From Nitrospirota bacterium (GTDB taxonomy: Bacteria; Nitrospirota; Nitrospiria; Nitrospirales; NS-4), in NCBI GenBank assembly GCA_005877855.1, contig VBOF01000144.1, forward strand, positions 1 through 18,076: DNA of 18,076 nt. The letters run 5' to 3'. A model generated the notes under the pieces. That model did not search any database. It was not told the DNA's origin and saw only the letters and a list, made by a program, of their open reading frames with translations. The position numbers and the translations under genes were made by a program. Shown here piece after piece: positions 1-7,415 of the stretch (position 1 is the stretch's first letter; each line of letters begins with the position of its first letter).

Positions 1-264
1 CTGCGTCCCAACCAGACGGACCAGGATTCCCTTCCGCCCTACGAAGTCCTCGATCCCATCATTCGAGGATACGTTGAAGAGGACCAGAGCCTCACCGACC
101 TGGTGGCCGCCGGCTTCGCTCGCCGCAGGGTCGAGCAGGACGTCGCGCTCGTGGACCGTAGCGAGTACAAACGTCGCCAATCGCCGCCTGGGTTGAAGAT
201 CACGCACCGGGCCTTGGGAAAAGACCGAAGGATGCCGAACACGAACCGATACAGTATTCGTTGA
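1..264 (+). CDS. nadE: Glutamine-dependent NAD+ synthetase, C-terminal end (5' truncated by window)
   Basis: The reading frame is open from base 1 and ends at TGA 262-264, giving the last 87 residues of a protein that begins outside the window. The stretch LRPNQTDQDSLPPYEVLDPI followed by an acidic helix and R-rich segment matches the C-terminal end of the bacterial fused glutaminase/NAD+ synthetase, which amidates nicotinic acid adenine dinucleotide to NAD+ using ATP and glutamine in the cytoplasm. The terminal part (KITHRALGKDRRMPNTNRY) is the usual family tail, so the 3' end looks intact. The catalytic parts are not visible here. It is separated by 102 bases from the next gene, and nothing shows that the two are cotranscribed. 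Confidence 0.9.
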   Translation: MRPNQTDQDSLPPYEVLDPIIRGYVEEDQSLTDLVAAGFARRRVEQDVALVDRSEYKRRQSPPGLKITHRALGKDRRMPNTNRYSIR

Positions 265-274
265 ACAGTAGTTC

Positions 275-292
275 CTACACGATGATGTGTAG
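275..292. other. Short inverted repeat downstream of nadE
   Basis: CTACAC (275-280) and GTGTAG (287-292) form a perfect 6-bp dyad with a 6-base spacer, 10 bases after the nadE stop. There is no following T-run, so it is not a convincing intrinsic terminator. It could be a weak mRNA hairpin or an operator for the downstream barrel-protein gene. Confidence 0.3.
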
Positions 293-322
293 AGAGGAGA
301 CGATGGTGTCGCCGTTGAAGAG

Positions 323-336
323 AAGTTGGGCAACTT
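323..336. promoter_or_regulatory. Palindrome AAGTTG-GG-CAACTT in the leader of the barrel-protein gene
   Basis: A perfect 6-bp dyad with a 2-base spacer lies 14 bases upstream of the AAGGAGG ribosome binding site at 350-356. The compact symmetry suits a dimeric DNA-binding protein better than an RNA hairpin. Function is inferred only. Confidence 0.25.
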
Positions 337-366
337 TGATCCATCAACCAAGGAGGCGGCACAACC

Positions 367-1230
367 ATGAAACGATTCGTACCCTTTACACTTCTTGCCT
401 TGTTTGTGTGTCTTGTCGCGGCAGGGACAGCATCCGCGACACCATCGACGACCTATTGGACGCCCGCCACCTCTGACGTCCAACCCTTTAACGTCTGGCA
501 CATCGGGGTCGACAACTATTTCCGGCTGTACCAGACACAAGAAGACAGAGATAAAGGGCAGGGGGCGGCTTTGCCCACCGATGTCGGCTTGACGGTGGGT
601 GTCCTACCCTTTGAAAAGCTGAACTTGGAAGCCGGCATCGATTATCTAGGGCCGGCCACCTTTGCCCATCCAACGCTCCGGTCTATGGGGAGCAGCGTCC
701 TCTTCAACGCGAAATTGGGCACGCCGGAGGGGGCGTTTCTGGGAAGCTGGTTCCCGGCCTTCAACGTGGGCATTTTCAATGTGGGAACGAAATCCCAAGT
801 GACGAGTATGAACATCGTGGACTTCCTGGTGGGGAAAACGCTTGGTCCGTTCGGGAGGATCCACGGGGGCGGCTATTACGGCAACCCGGGTTCGGTGCTG
901 ATGCGGGAAAACGGCTGCAAGCCTTATGCGCCCGCTGGATCGCCGTTTCTCTGTGCGGCTGGCCAGAGCGGTAAGAGCCAAAACGCCGGTGGCATGGTCG
1001 GCTACGACTACGGCTTCTGGAAGGTCAAGGATAAGGAAGGCAACGAGTACAACAAGTGGGTGCTCGCGGCTGATTACGCCAGCGGGAAGAACTACATCGG
1101 TGGGGGCGGCTTCGGAATGTACCACTACTTCACCAAAGACATCAGTCTCCTGACCGGGCCGGTGTGGTTCAACGACCATACCATCAACGGCCAGTGGAAG
1201 TGGACTGTCCAATTGGACATTAACTTTTGA
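367..1230 (+). CDS. Predicted outer-membrane beta-barrel (porin-like) protein
   Basis: This 287-residue protein has a clear signal peptide: Lys-Arg after the initiator Met, a hydrophobic core, then AGTASA with cleavage predicted near residue 24. The mature part lacks hydrophobic helices. It is rich in Gly and aromatic residues in alternating patterns (IHGGGYYGNPGS, GGGGFGMYHYF) and ends in Phe (VQLDINF), the usual C-terminal signal for outer-membrane barrel insertion. The ATG is supported by AAGGAGG ten bases upstream. Two cysteines (in NGCKPY and PFLCAAG) flank a probable surface loop. I do not recognise a named family. Its position 94 bases before amtB suggests, by inference only, a pore that admits ammonium or another nitrogen source to the periplasm. 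A non-pore outer-membrane barrel is also possible. Confidence 0.75.
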   Translation: MKRFVPFTLLALFVCLVAAGTASATPSTTYWTPATSDVQPFNVWHIGVDNYFRLYQTQEDRDKGQGAALPTDVGLTVGVLPFEKLNLEAGIDYLGPATFAHPTLRSMGSSVLFNAKLGTPEGAFLGSWFPAFNVGIFNVGTKSQVTSMNIVDFLVGKTLGPFGRIHGGGYYGNPGSVLMRENGCKPYAPAGSPFLCAAGQSGKSQNAGGMVGYDYGFWKVKDKEGNEYNKWVLAADYASGKNYIGGGGFGMYHYFTKDISLLTGPVWFNDHTINGQWKWTVQLDINF

Positions 1231-1246
1231 GGGAATTGTCGTTGCA
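1231..1246 (+). promoter_or_regulatory. Candidate sigma-54 (-24/-12) promoter upstream of amtB
   Basis: GGGAATTGTCGTTGCA starts immediately after the barrel-protein stop codon. It has GG (1232-1233) and GC (1244-1245) separated by exactly 10 bases and a full TTGCA at the -12 element, but only a partial match to TGGCAC at -24. Transcription would start near 1257, leaving a leader of about 68 bases before amtB. Nitrogen-regulated sigma-54 control is well known for glnA and amtB operons in other bacteria. The assignment here rests on one motif, and no NtrC site was identified. Confidence 0.35.
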
Positions 1247-1324
1247 TAGACGGGAGTGGCCGGTCGTCCGACGCCGTACGCCGGCAGTCCCTCGTGAACC
1301 AATCACACAAGGGGGTGTGGTGCC

Positions 1325-2680
1325 ATGGAGAGACGGAAGAAACCGGGAGGAATTCTCGCTGTCGGCGCAGTGGCCTTTTTGCTGTGGATGTTCGCGGTCG
1401 GCGGGACCGCTGCTCAGGAGGCAGCACCACCGCCGTCCGCGCCGGCGGCTGCTGCGCCAAAGGTTGACACCGGAGACACGGCTTGGGTGCTGACCTCGTC
1501 CGCGTTGGTGTTGGCGATGACGATGCCGGGATTGGCGCTTTTTTACGGCGGGTTGGTTCGGAACAAAAACGTGCTGGGCACGATCATGCATAGCTTTGTC
1601 ATCCTGTGCCTGGTCAGCGTGATCTGGGTGCTGTGGGGTTACAGCCTGGCCTTCGGGCCCGATGTGAGAGGCGTCACCGGAAGCCTCGGATGGTTCGGTT
1701 TGCGCGGCGTGGGGGGAGAGCCCCATCCCACGTATGGCTCGACCATTCCGCATCAGGTGTACATGCTGTTCCAACTGATGTTCGCCGCGATTACCCCTGC
1801 GCTCGTCACGGGTGCCTTTGCCGAACGGATGCGCTTCAGCGCCCTGTTGGTGTTCACCGCTTTGTGGTCGACGTTTATTTACTGCCCGCTGGCCCATTGG
1901 ATCTGGGGCGGTGGGTGGTTGGCCAAGATGGGCGCGTTGGACTTCGCCGGGGGAGCCGTCGTGCACATAAGCTCCGGATGGGCCGCGTTGGCCTGTGCCC
2001 TGGTGCTGGGGAAACGGAAAGGCTATGGGACTGCTTACCTCGCTCCCCACAACCTACCCATGACCTTGCTCGGGGCTGGGCTCCTCTGGTTCGGCTGGTT
2101 CGGGTTCAACGCCGGGAGCGCGCTGGGGGCCAACGCGTTGGCGGCGTCGGCGTTCCTGGCCACCAACACGGCCGCAGCCATGGGTGCGCTGAGCTGGATG
2201 GCCACTGAATGGCTGCACCGCGGTAAGCCGACCACATTAGGTGTGGCCAGCGGGGCCATCGCCGGCCTGGCAACGGTGACGCCGGCCGCCGGGTTTGTGG
2301 GGCTCCTTGCCGCCATTCTGATCGGACTGGCGGCGGGTGCCGTCTGTTATACCGCGGTTGTGTGGAAGGGGCGATTCGGCTATGATGATTCGCTCGACGT
2401 GGTGGGGATTCACGGAGTGGGCGGCGCCATGGGGATATTTGCGACGGGACTGTTCGCCTCCAAGGCGATCAACTCGGCGGGCGCGGACGGCCTGTTCTTC
2501 GGAAATCCAGGGCAACTGGTCGTACAGGTGACCACGATCGGAGTATCCGTGGTCTTCGCGTTGGTGGGCACCTTCATCATCCTCAAGCTGATCGATTGGA
2601 CGATCGGGCTCCGGGTCGACGCGGAGGACGAAGAGCGGGGTCTTGATCTCAGTCAACATGAAGAGCGAGCCTATTCGTAA
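1325..2680 (+). CDS. amtB: Ammonium transporter AmtB (first, intact copy)
   Basis: This 451-residue Amt/MEP/Rh family channel moves ammonium across the inner membrane. An N-terminal signal sequence (RRKK then a hydrophobic stretch ending GGTAAQ) precedes an Ala/Pro-rich linker and about eleven membrane helices. Conserved features are DTAWVLTSSALVLAM in the first helix, DFAGG with Asp206, VVHISSG with His214, FGWFGFNAGS, and GIHGVGG with His363. These correspond to Asp160 and the twin His168/His318 of E. coli AmtB. The C-terminal tail (DLSQHEERAYS) is the region that docks PII in characterised systems. AAGGGGG at 1309-1315 supports the ATG. It is followed by glnB, the standard amtB-PII pairing. 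A second, damaged copy lies at 7416-8698. Confidence 0.97.
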   Translation: MERRKKPGGILAVGAVAFLLWMFAVGGTAAQEAAPPPSAPAAAAPKVDTGDTAWVLTSSALVLAMTMPGLALFYGGLVRNKNVLGTIMHSFVILCLVSVIWVLWGYSLAFGPDVRGVTGSLGWFGLRGVGGEPHPTYGSTIPHQVYMLFQLMFAAITPALVTGAFAERMRFSALLVFTALWSTFIYCPLAHWIWGGGWLAKMGALDFAGGAVVHISSGWAALACALVLGKRKGYGTAYLAPHNLPMTLLGAGLLWFGWFGFNAGSALGANALAASAFLATNTAAAMGALSWMATEWLHRGKPTTLGVASGAIAGLATVTPAAGFVGLLAAILIGLAAGAVCYTAVVWKGRFGYDDSLDVVGIHGVGGAMGIFATGLFASKAINSAGADGLFFGNPGQLVVQVTTIGVSVVFALVGTFIILKLIDWTIGLRVDAEDEERGLDLSQHEERAYS

Positions 2681-2753
2681 CGGGCGGCTGAACGGTAAGG
2701 AGGCCTGGCCAGAGCGCATCGGGCGGGCCGGAGAAGGAAGGGAGTAGGCGCTC

Positions 2754-3092
2754 ATGAAGAAAATCGAGGCGATTATCAAGCCGTTCAAACTGGAAGAGGT
2801 CAAGGACGCCTTGACCGAACTGGGAGTCTATGGCATGACCGTCTCGGAAGTCCGCGGGTTCGGCCGCCAAAAGGGACACAAGGAGGCCTACCGGGGAACC
2901 GAATACACCATCGAGTTTGTGCCGAAGACCAAGATCGAGGTCGTCGTCGTAGACAAGTTGGCGGACAAAGTGATCGAGACGATCATCCGGACGGCCAAGA
3001 CCGGCAGCATCGGAGACGGAAAGATCTTTGTCTCCAACCTGGAGGAAGCGGTGCGGATCCGCACGGGCGAAACCGGAGACCGCGCTCTGTAA
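2754..3092 (+). CDS. glnB: Nitrogen regulatory protein PII (first copy)
   Basis: This 112-residue PII signal protein senses 2-oxoglutarate, ATP/ADP and, through uridylylation, glutamine. Visible features are the T-loop with Tyr51 (YRGTEY, the expected uridylylation target), Gln39, the nucleotide-binding stretch TGSIGDGKIFV (83-93, with Lys90), and Arg101/Arg103 in RIRTGETGDRAL. Residue 49 is Thr, where the commonest T-loop form has Ala or Ser. The gene sits 73 bases after amtB and 6 bases before glnD, so channel, sensor and sensor-modifying enzyme are probably cotranscribed. Whether it acts as GlnB or GlnK cannot be decided by sequence; linkage to amtB would favour a GlnK-like role. It is 84% identical (94 of 112) to the second PII at 8763-9101. 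Confidence 0.96.
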   Translation: MKKIEAIIKPFKLEEVKDALTELGVYGMTVSEVRGFGRQKGHKEAYRGTEYTIEFVPKTKIEVVVVDKLADKVIETIIRTAKTGSIGDGKIFVSNLEEAVRIRTGETGDRAL

Positions 3093-3098
3093 CGGCTT

Positions 3099-5810
3099 AT
3101 GCTGGAAGCTCTCCTCAAGCGTGCTCCCAGCGTCCCGTGGACCATGGACGCTCTCGAGGGCCGTCGCCGGGCGATTGCGGCCGCCCATGCCAGGGGCGCG
3201 AGCGGTGTGGAAACCGTCACGGCGCTGACCGCCCTGGCGGACGATATCCTGCGGGACCTCTATGCTCTCGAATACGCGGGGACGTTCAGTCCCGCAGGGG
3301 TGGTGCTAGTGGCCCTGGGTGGCTATGGACGCCGCGAGTTGGCGCCCTATTCCGACATCGATCTGATGTTCCTCTATGAACCGTTGCACGAACGGGAAGC
3401 CCGGGCCGTATCCGCCGCGATCCTGCACGTCCTGTGGGACTTGGGTTTCCAGGTCGGCCACAGCGTGCGGACCATGGCGGACTGCCGATCCATGGGTCGG
3501 ACGGACTTCACCATCCGCACGGCTCTAATGGAGGCTCGCTGGCTGGCCGGCGACCAGGCCCTCTTTGACGAGTTCACCCGCACGTACCGCGAACAAGTCT
3601 CGGAGAAAAGGGTGCAAGACTACGTGGCCCACAAGTTGGTGGAGCGGCAAGAGGAATACGGGAAGTACGGGTCCACCAACTTCTTGCTGGAGCCAAACAT
3701 CAAAAAGAGTCGAGGCGGGTTGAGGGATCTGCATCTGCTCAAATGGACGGCCCTCGCGCGTTACGAGACGTCCTCCTTTGAGGACCTCTCCGCCGTCGGT
3801 CTGCTGTCAGCTGGGGATGTGGCGGCGCTCTGGGACGCCCAGGAGTTTTTCTGGCGCGTTCGGAACGAGTTGCATTTCTTCGCCCTGCGGGCGCAGGACA
3901 TCGTTACGTTCGACGAGCAGATCCGCATCGCCAGTCTGTGGGGATTCAAAGACCTCCCCCATCTCCTGGCCGTCGAACAGTTCATGCAGCAGTATTACCG
4001 GCATTCCACTCGTGTCTGTGACATCACCAGCCGGTTCGTCTCCCAAGCCATGCACCGGTCAGTCTGGCAGCGGCTGGCCGCGTGGCTCCCGGCGCGGCGT
4101 CTTGAACGCTACTTCGAGCTCACGAAAGATGAAATCACGGTCCCGCCCGATTTCCGTGATGAAGCCTTTTCGGAGGGGAGCAGGATTCTCCGTCTCTTCC
4201 AGCTTTCGCAAACCTATGGGCTGTCCATCGCTGACGACCTGGTCCAGGATTTGCCCGAGCGTGTGGCGCCGCTCGCCGACAAGGACTTCCGCAGCGAATC
4301 GTCACGGCGGTCCTTTCTAGCCATCCTCGCAGGGCCGGGGCGGGTATCCGCCACGCTGGCTGCCATGCATCAAGTGTCCCTCCTGGAGCGGTTCATCCCG
4401 GCGTTCGGGACGGTCCGCGGCCTCATGCAGTTCAACGCCTACCACAAGTATACGGTGGACCAGCACAACCTGCTGGCGGTGAGTCAGGCCGAACAGATCG
4501 GTACCACCAACGGCCTCTTGGGCCGGGTCTATCGCGAGATCACGCGGAAAGACCTGTTGCACCTTGCGCTGCTCATCCACGACATCGGCAAGGGGCAGGA
4601 GGAGGATCATAGCGTCATCGGCGAGCGGATCGCCGTGGATGTGGCCGGGCGGCTCGGCCTGGACGATCACGAGACACAGCTCTTGGTGTTTCTGGTTCGC
4701 TACCATCTCCTCATGTCCAACACCGCGTTTCGCCGCGATTCGTCCGATGAGAAGGTGGTGCTACGGTTTGCCCGGCAGGTTGGCAAGCCCGAGGCGCTGA
4801 AGATGCTGTTCGTGCTGACGGCCGCCGACGTCGCGGCGGTGGGTCCCGGCGTGTTCACACGCTGGAAGGAAACGCTGCTGGGTGAGCTCTTCATCAAAAC
4901 ACATAAGGAGCTGGCCGGAGGGGAAGAAGCGGAGACGACGTATGAGGACCTGCTCGTTCAGGCGCAAGAGGTTCGGCACGTGGTGCTCGAGCGGCTTGGG
5001 CATCGCCTGCCGCAGGAGTGGCTCCGCAAACAACTGGAGGCGTGGCCCGATCACTATCTGTCTGCGATGCCGGTCGAGCGCATACTGACGCACCTCGAGT
5101 GGCTGGCGAAGCTGACCGGCCGGTCCGTCCTCGTGGACGCGCAGCACGACCCCATCCTGGGCACCACCGACTACACGGTGTATACGCAGGAACAGATCAT
5201 TCCGGGCATCTTCTCCAAGATCGCCGGCGTGCTGGCTGCAAAAGGGCTTCAAATCTTGGATGCCCAGATCCTCACCCTGGCGGATGACATGGTTGTCGAC
5301 GTCTTCCGCGTGCAAGATCCCGACTGCCCGGAAGGGCCGCCGCCGCATCGCATCCATGACGTCAGCCAATCGATCGGTGCGGTCCTCGAAGGGCAGCGTT
5401 CCGTCGAGGCCCTCTTGCGGGAGGCGAACCGGTTCGGGCAGAGCCGCCAAGGCGTGCCTTTACGCGAGCCGACAGTGGTTCAGGTGGACAACGATTCTTC
5501 GGTGCGGTACACGATCATCGACGTGTTCGCCGACGACCGCCAAGGCCTGCTCTATGTGATCACCCGGGCGATCTTCGACCTGAGCCTGTCCGTCCACGCA
5601 GCCCGGATCGCGACCCGGTTGGACCAAGTTGTCGATGTCTTCTATGTCACCGACCAGGGAGCAGGAAAAATCGATGATCCCGGGCGATGCAAGCTGATTA
5701 GCGAGACCATCACCGGTCGGATCGAGGAGTATTTGGGACAGACGCAGACCACTCGCCCGGTTGTTCATCGGGCCGCAGTTCAAAGGAAATCATTTGGGAT
5801 TCAATCTTAA
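3099..5810 (+). CDS. glnD: Bifunctional PII uridylyltransferase / uridylyl-removing enzyme
   Basis: This 903-residue cytoplasmic enzyme matches GlnD (E. coli about 890). When glutamine is low it adds UMP to PII Tyr51; when glutamine is high it removes it. Domains in order are a nucleotidyltransferase domain with GGYGRRELAPYSDIDLMFL (residues 74-92, metal-binding Asp86 and Asp88), a GlnD-type linker, an HD hydrolase domain with HDIGKG (His494/Asp495), and two C-terminal ACT domains starting near residues 691 and 804 (YTQEQIIPGIFSKIAGVLA; FADDRQGLLYVITRAIFD), which bind glutamine. The ATG is 6 bases after the glnB stop with no strong ribosome binding site, suggesting translational coupling. All key motifs are intact, so the uridylylation cascade should work. 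Lying directly between its substrate PII and glnA is an unusually compact arrangement. Confidence 0.97.
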   Translation: MLEALLKRAPSVPWTMDALEGRRRAIAAAHARGASGVETVTALTALADDILRDLYALEYAGTFSPAGVVLVALGGYGRRELAPYSDIDLMFLYEPLHEREARAVSAAILHVLWDLGFQVGHSVRTMADCRSMGRTDFTIRTALMEARWLAGDQALFDEFTRTYREQVSEKRVQDYVAHKLVERQEEYGKYGSTNFLLEPNIKKSRGGLRDLHLLKWTALARYETSSFEDLSAVGLLSAGDVAALWDAQEFFWRVRNELHFFALRAQDIVTFDEQIRIASLWGFKDLPHLLAVEQFMQQYYRHSTRVCDITSRFVSQAMHRSVWQRLAAWLPARRLERYFELTKDEITVPPDFRDEAFSEGSRILRLFQLSQTYGLSIADDLVQDLPERVAPLADKDFRSESSRRSFLAILAGPGRVSATLAAMHQVSLLERFIPAFGTVRGLMQFNAYHKYTVDQHNLLAVSQAEQIGTTNGLLGRVYREITRKDLLHLALLIHDIGKGQEEDHSVIGERIAVDVAGRLGLDDHETQLLVFLVRYHLLMSNTAFRRDSSDEKVVLRFARQVGKPEALKMLFVLTAADVAAVGPGVFTRWKETLLGELFIKTHKELAGGEEAETTYEDLLVQAQEVRHVVLERLGHRLPQEWLRKQLEAWPDHYLSAMPVERILTHLEWLAKLTGRSVLVDAQHDPILGTTDYTVYTQEQIIPGIFSKIAGVLAAKGLQILDAQILTLADDMVVDVFRVQDPDCPEGPPPHRIHDVSQSIGAVLEGQRSVEALLREANRFGQSRQGVPLREPTVVQVDNDSSVRYTIIDVFADDRQGLLYVITRAIFDLSLSVHAARIATRLDQVVDVFYVTDQGAGKIDDPGRCKLISETITGRIEEYLGQTQTTRPVVHRAAVQRKSFGIQS

Positions 5811-5821
5811 AGGAGGGCATT

Positions 5822-7231
5822 ATGACTGCAAAGGAAGTATTGGATTTGGCGAAGAAAAATAGAGCTGTCATGGTCGACCTGAAGTTCGTGGACTTCCCCG
5901 GCACTTGGCAGCACTTCACGATTCCGATCGAGGAACTTACGGATACCGTTTTCACGGAAGGATCGGGCTTCGATGGGTCGTCCATTCGGGGTTGGCAGGC
6001 GATTCAAAACAGCGACATGATGGTTGTCCCGGATCCGGAAACGGCGGTTATGGACCCCTTCACCACGGTCCCGACCCTGAGCATGATCTGTAATATCGTG
6101 GATCCTATCACGCGCGAGAACTACAGCCGGGACCCGCGCAACGTGGCCCAGAAAGCCGAGAAGTACCTTAAACAGACCAGGATCGGGGACATTTCCTATT
6201 GGGGCCCGGAGGCCGAATTTTTTATTTTCGACACCGCCCGCTACGACCAAAACAGCCACAGCGGATACTACTTTATCGATTCTGATGAGGGCATCTGGAA
6301 CGCGGGCAAGGAAGGCGCCAATCTCGGCAACAAGCCGCGCCACAAGGAAGGGTACTTCCCGGTTCCGCCTATGGACACCCAGCAGGACATTCGCAGTGAG
6401 ATGGTGCTGGAGATGCAGAAGATGGGTATCATGGTGGAAAAGCAGCATCACGAGGTCGCGACCGCCGGCCAAGCCGAGATCGACATGCGCTATGACTCGC
6501 TGACGAACATGGCCGACAAGATGATGATGTACAAATACATCATCAAGAACGTGGCCAGACGCCACGGTAAGACTGTGACCCTGATGCCCAAGCCGCTGTT
6601 CCAGGATAACGGCTCCGGCATGCATACCCACCAGAGCATCTGGAAAGAGGGAAGGCCGCTGTTTGCCGGAACGGAATACGCTGGGGTCTCCCAATTATGT
6701 CTCTGGTATATCGGCGGGATCCTGAAGCACGCTCCGGCCTTGGCGGCGATCACCAACCCGACGACGAATTCCTACAAACGACTGACGCCGGGCTTCGAGG
6801 CGCCGGTCAATCTGGCCTACTCCAGCCGGAACCGGAGCGCAGGGGTTCGGATTCCGATGTACACCCCCAATCCCAAGGCCAAACGGATCGAAGTGCGCTT
6901 CCCGGATCCGGCCTGCAATCCCTACTATGCCTTTGCCGCCATGCTCATGGCAGGACTGGATGGGATCGAGAACAAGATTGATCCCGGACTACCGGTAGAC
7001 AAGGACATGTACGATCTCGAACCGCACGACGCGGCCAAGATCAAGCAAATGCCGGCAAGTCTCGAGGAATCGCTCCGGAATCTCGAGAACGACCACGCCT
7101 TTCTGTTGAAGGACAATGTGTTCACACAGGATGTGATTGAGACCTGGATCACGTACAAGCGGGAGAAAGAGGTGGACGAAGTGCGGATCCGGCCGCACCC
7201 CTATGAGTTCTTCCTGTACTACGACGTCTAA
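5822..7231 (+). CDS. glnA: Glutamine synthetase, type I-beta
   Basis: This 469-residue enzyme makes glutamine from glutamate, ammonia and ATP and forms dodecamers in the cytoplasm. It shows the N-terminal beta-grasp motif GFDGSSIRGWQAI, the active-site stretch EAEFFIF, the ATP-binding motif KPLFQDNGSGMHTHQS, the glutamate-binding NRSAGVRIP, and the extra internal segment typical of GSI-beta. Tyr397 in DMYDLEP falls at exactly the E. coli adenylylation position, so covalent inhibition by a GlnE adenylyltransferase is expected; glnE is not in the window. A near-perfect ribosome binding site (AAAGGAGGG, about 5809-5816) overlaps the glnD stop, indicating cotranscription with glnD and probably stronger translation than its neighbours. 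A structured terminator/leader region follows. Confidence 0.98.
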   Translation: MTAKEVLDLAKKNRAVMVDLKFVDFPGTWQHFTIPIEELTDTVFTEGSGFDGSSIRGWQAIQNSDMMVVPDPETAVMDPFTTVPTLSMICNIVDPITRENYSRDPRNVAQKAEKYLKQTRIGDISYWGPEAEFFIFDTARYDQNSHSGYYFIDSDEGIWNAGKEGANLGNKPRHKEGYFPVPPMDTQQDIRSEMVLEMQKMGIMVEKQHHEVATAGQAEIDMRYDSLTNMADKMMMYKYIIKNVARRHGKTVTLMPKPLFQDNGSGMHTHQSIWKEGRPLFAGTEYAGVSQLCLWYIGGILKHAPALAAITNPTTNSYKRLTPGFEAPVNLAYSSRNRSAGVRIPMYTPNPKAKRIEVRFPDPACNPYYAFAAMLMAGLDGIENKIDPGLPVDKDMYDLEPHDAAKIKQMPASLEESLRNLENDHAFLLKDNVFTQDVIETWITYKREKEVDEVRIRPHPYEFFLYYDV

Positions 7232-7235
7232 TCGG

Positions 7236-7262
7236 ATGGATTCGGTTCGAGACACGCAGTAG
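7236..7262 (+). other. Possible 8-codon leader peptide after glnA
   Basis: ATG 7236-7238 opens a tiny frame reading MDSVRDTQ and ends at TAG 7260-7262, just ahead of the hairpin cluster. Its last sense codon is CAG (Gln). No clear ribosome binding site precedes it, though it lies 4 bases after the glnA stop and could be translated by reinitiation. Frames this short occur by chance, so this is only a candidate. Confidence 0.12.
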
Positions 7263-7278
7263 CGACAACGCATCGCGC

Positions 7279-7364
7279 TCCCGGGAACCCATAGCCGCGT
7301 TTCCGGGAAGCTGACAGGGTCAGCGCAGACCCTGGTTCTGGGAGTTACTGGCAAGGGCGCCAGT
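7279..7364 (+). promoter_or_regulatory. Structured leader with alternative hairpins upstream of the second amtB
   Basis: Several RNA pairings are visible. TCCCGG (7279-7284) pairs with CCGGGA (7303-7308), extended by AA/TT after a bulged G. CAGGGTC (7315-7321) pairs with GACCCTG (7328-7334), and competes with CTGAC/GTCAG (7311-7323). ACTGGC (7347-7352) pairs with GCCAGT (7359-7364), which would sequester the 5' arm of the terminator at 7355-7389. Mutually exclusive antiterminator and terminator stems just before a ribosome binding site are the classic layout of an attenuator or riboswitch. I match no known riboswitch core. The alternative is a simple 3' end for glnA with fortuitous extra pairing. 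Confidence 0.4.
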
Positions 7365-7389
7365 CCGAAAGGAGTGGCGCCCTTTTTTT
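7355..7389 (+). terminator. Strong intrinsic terminator between glnA and the second amtB
   Basis: GGGCGCCA (7355-7362) pairs with TGGCGCCC (7375-7382). The inner part continues after one G-G mismatch with TCC/GGA closed by a GAAA tetraloop. Seven T residues follow at 7383-7389. It ends 26 bases before the second amtB start, so it either closes the amtB-glnB-glnD-glnA transcript or acts as a conditional stop inside the leader of the next unit. Confidence 0.9.
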
Positions 7390-7415
7390 ATGCACACGAG
7401 CAAAAGGAGATGGAC

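Noticed and set aside
275..292. Intrinsic terminator for nadE
   Set aside because: The 6-bp dyad is AT/GC mixed and no T-run follows.
7241..7256. GGTTCGAG resembling a tRNA T-loop after glnA
   Set aside because: Flanking bases do not pair as a T-stem, and no acceptor, D or anticodon arms are found.
7244..7258. GG-N10-GC pattern resembling a sigma-54 promoter before the second amtB
   Set aside because: The -12 element reads ACGCA rather than TTGCA and the -24 match is poor. Transcription from there would also have to pass the strong terminator.
7279..7389. A known riboswitch class (cobalamin, TPP, FMN, SAM, glycine, cyanobacterial glnA glutamine motif)
   Set aside because: None of the conserved core strings I know for these classes is present; only the general terminator/antiterminator layout is seen.
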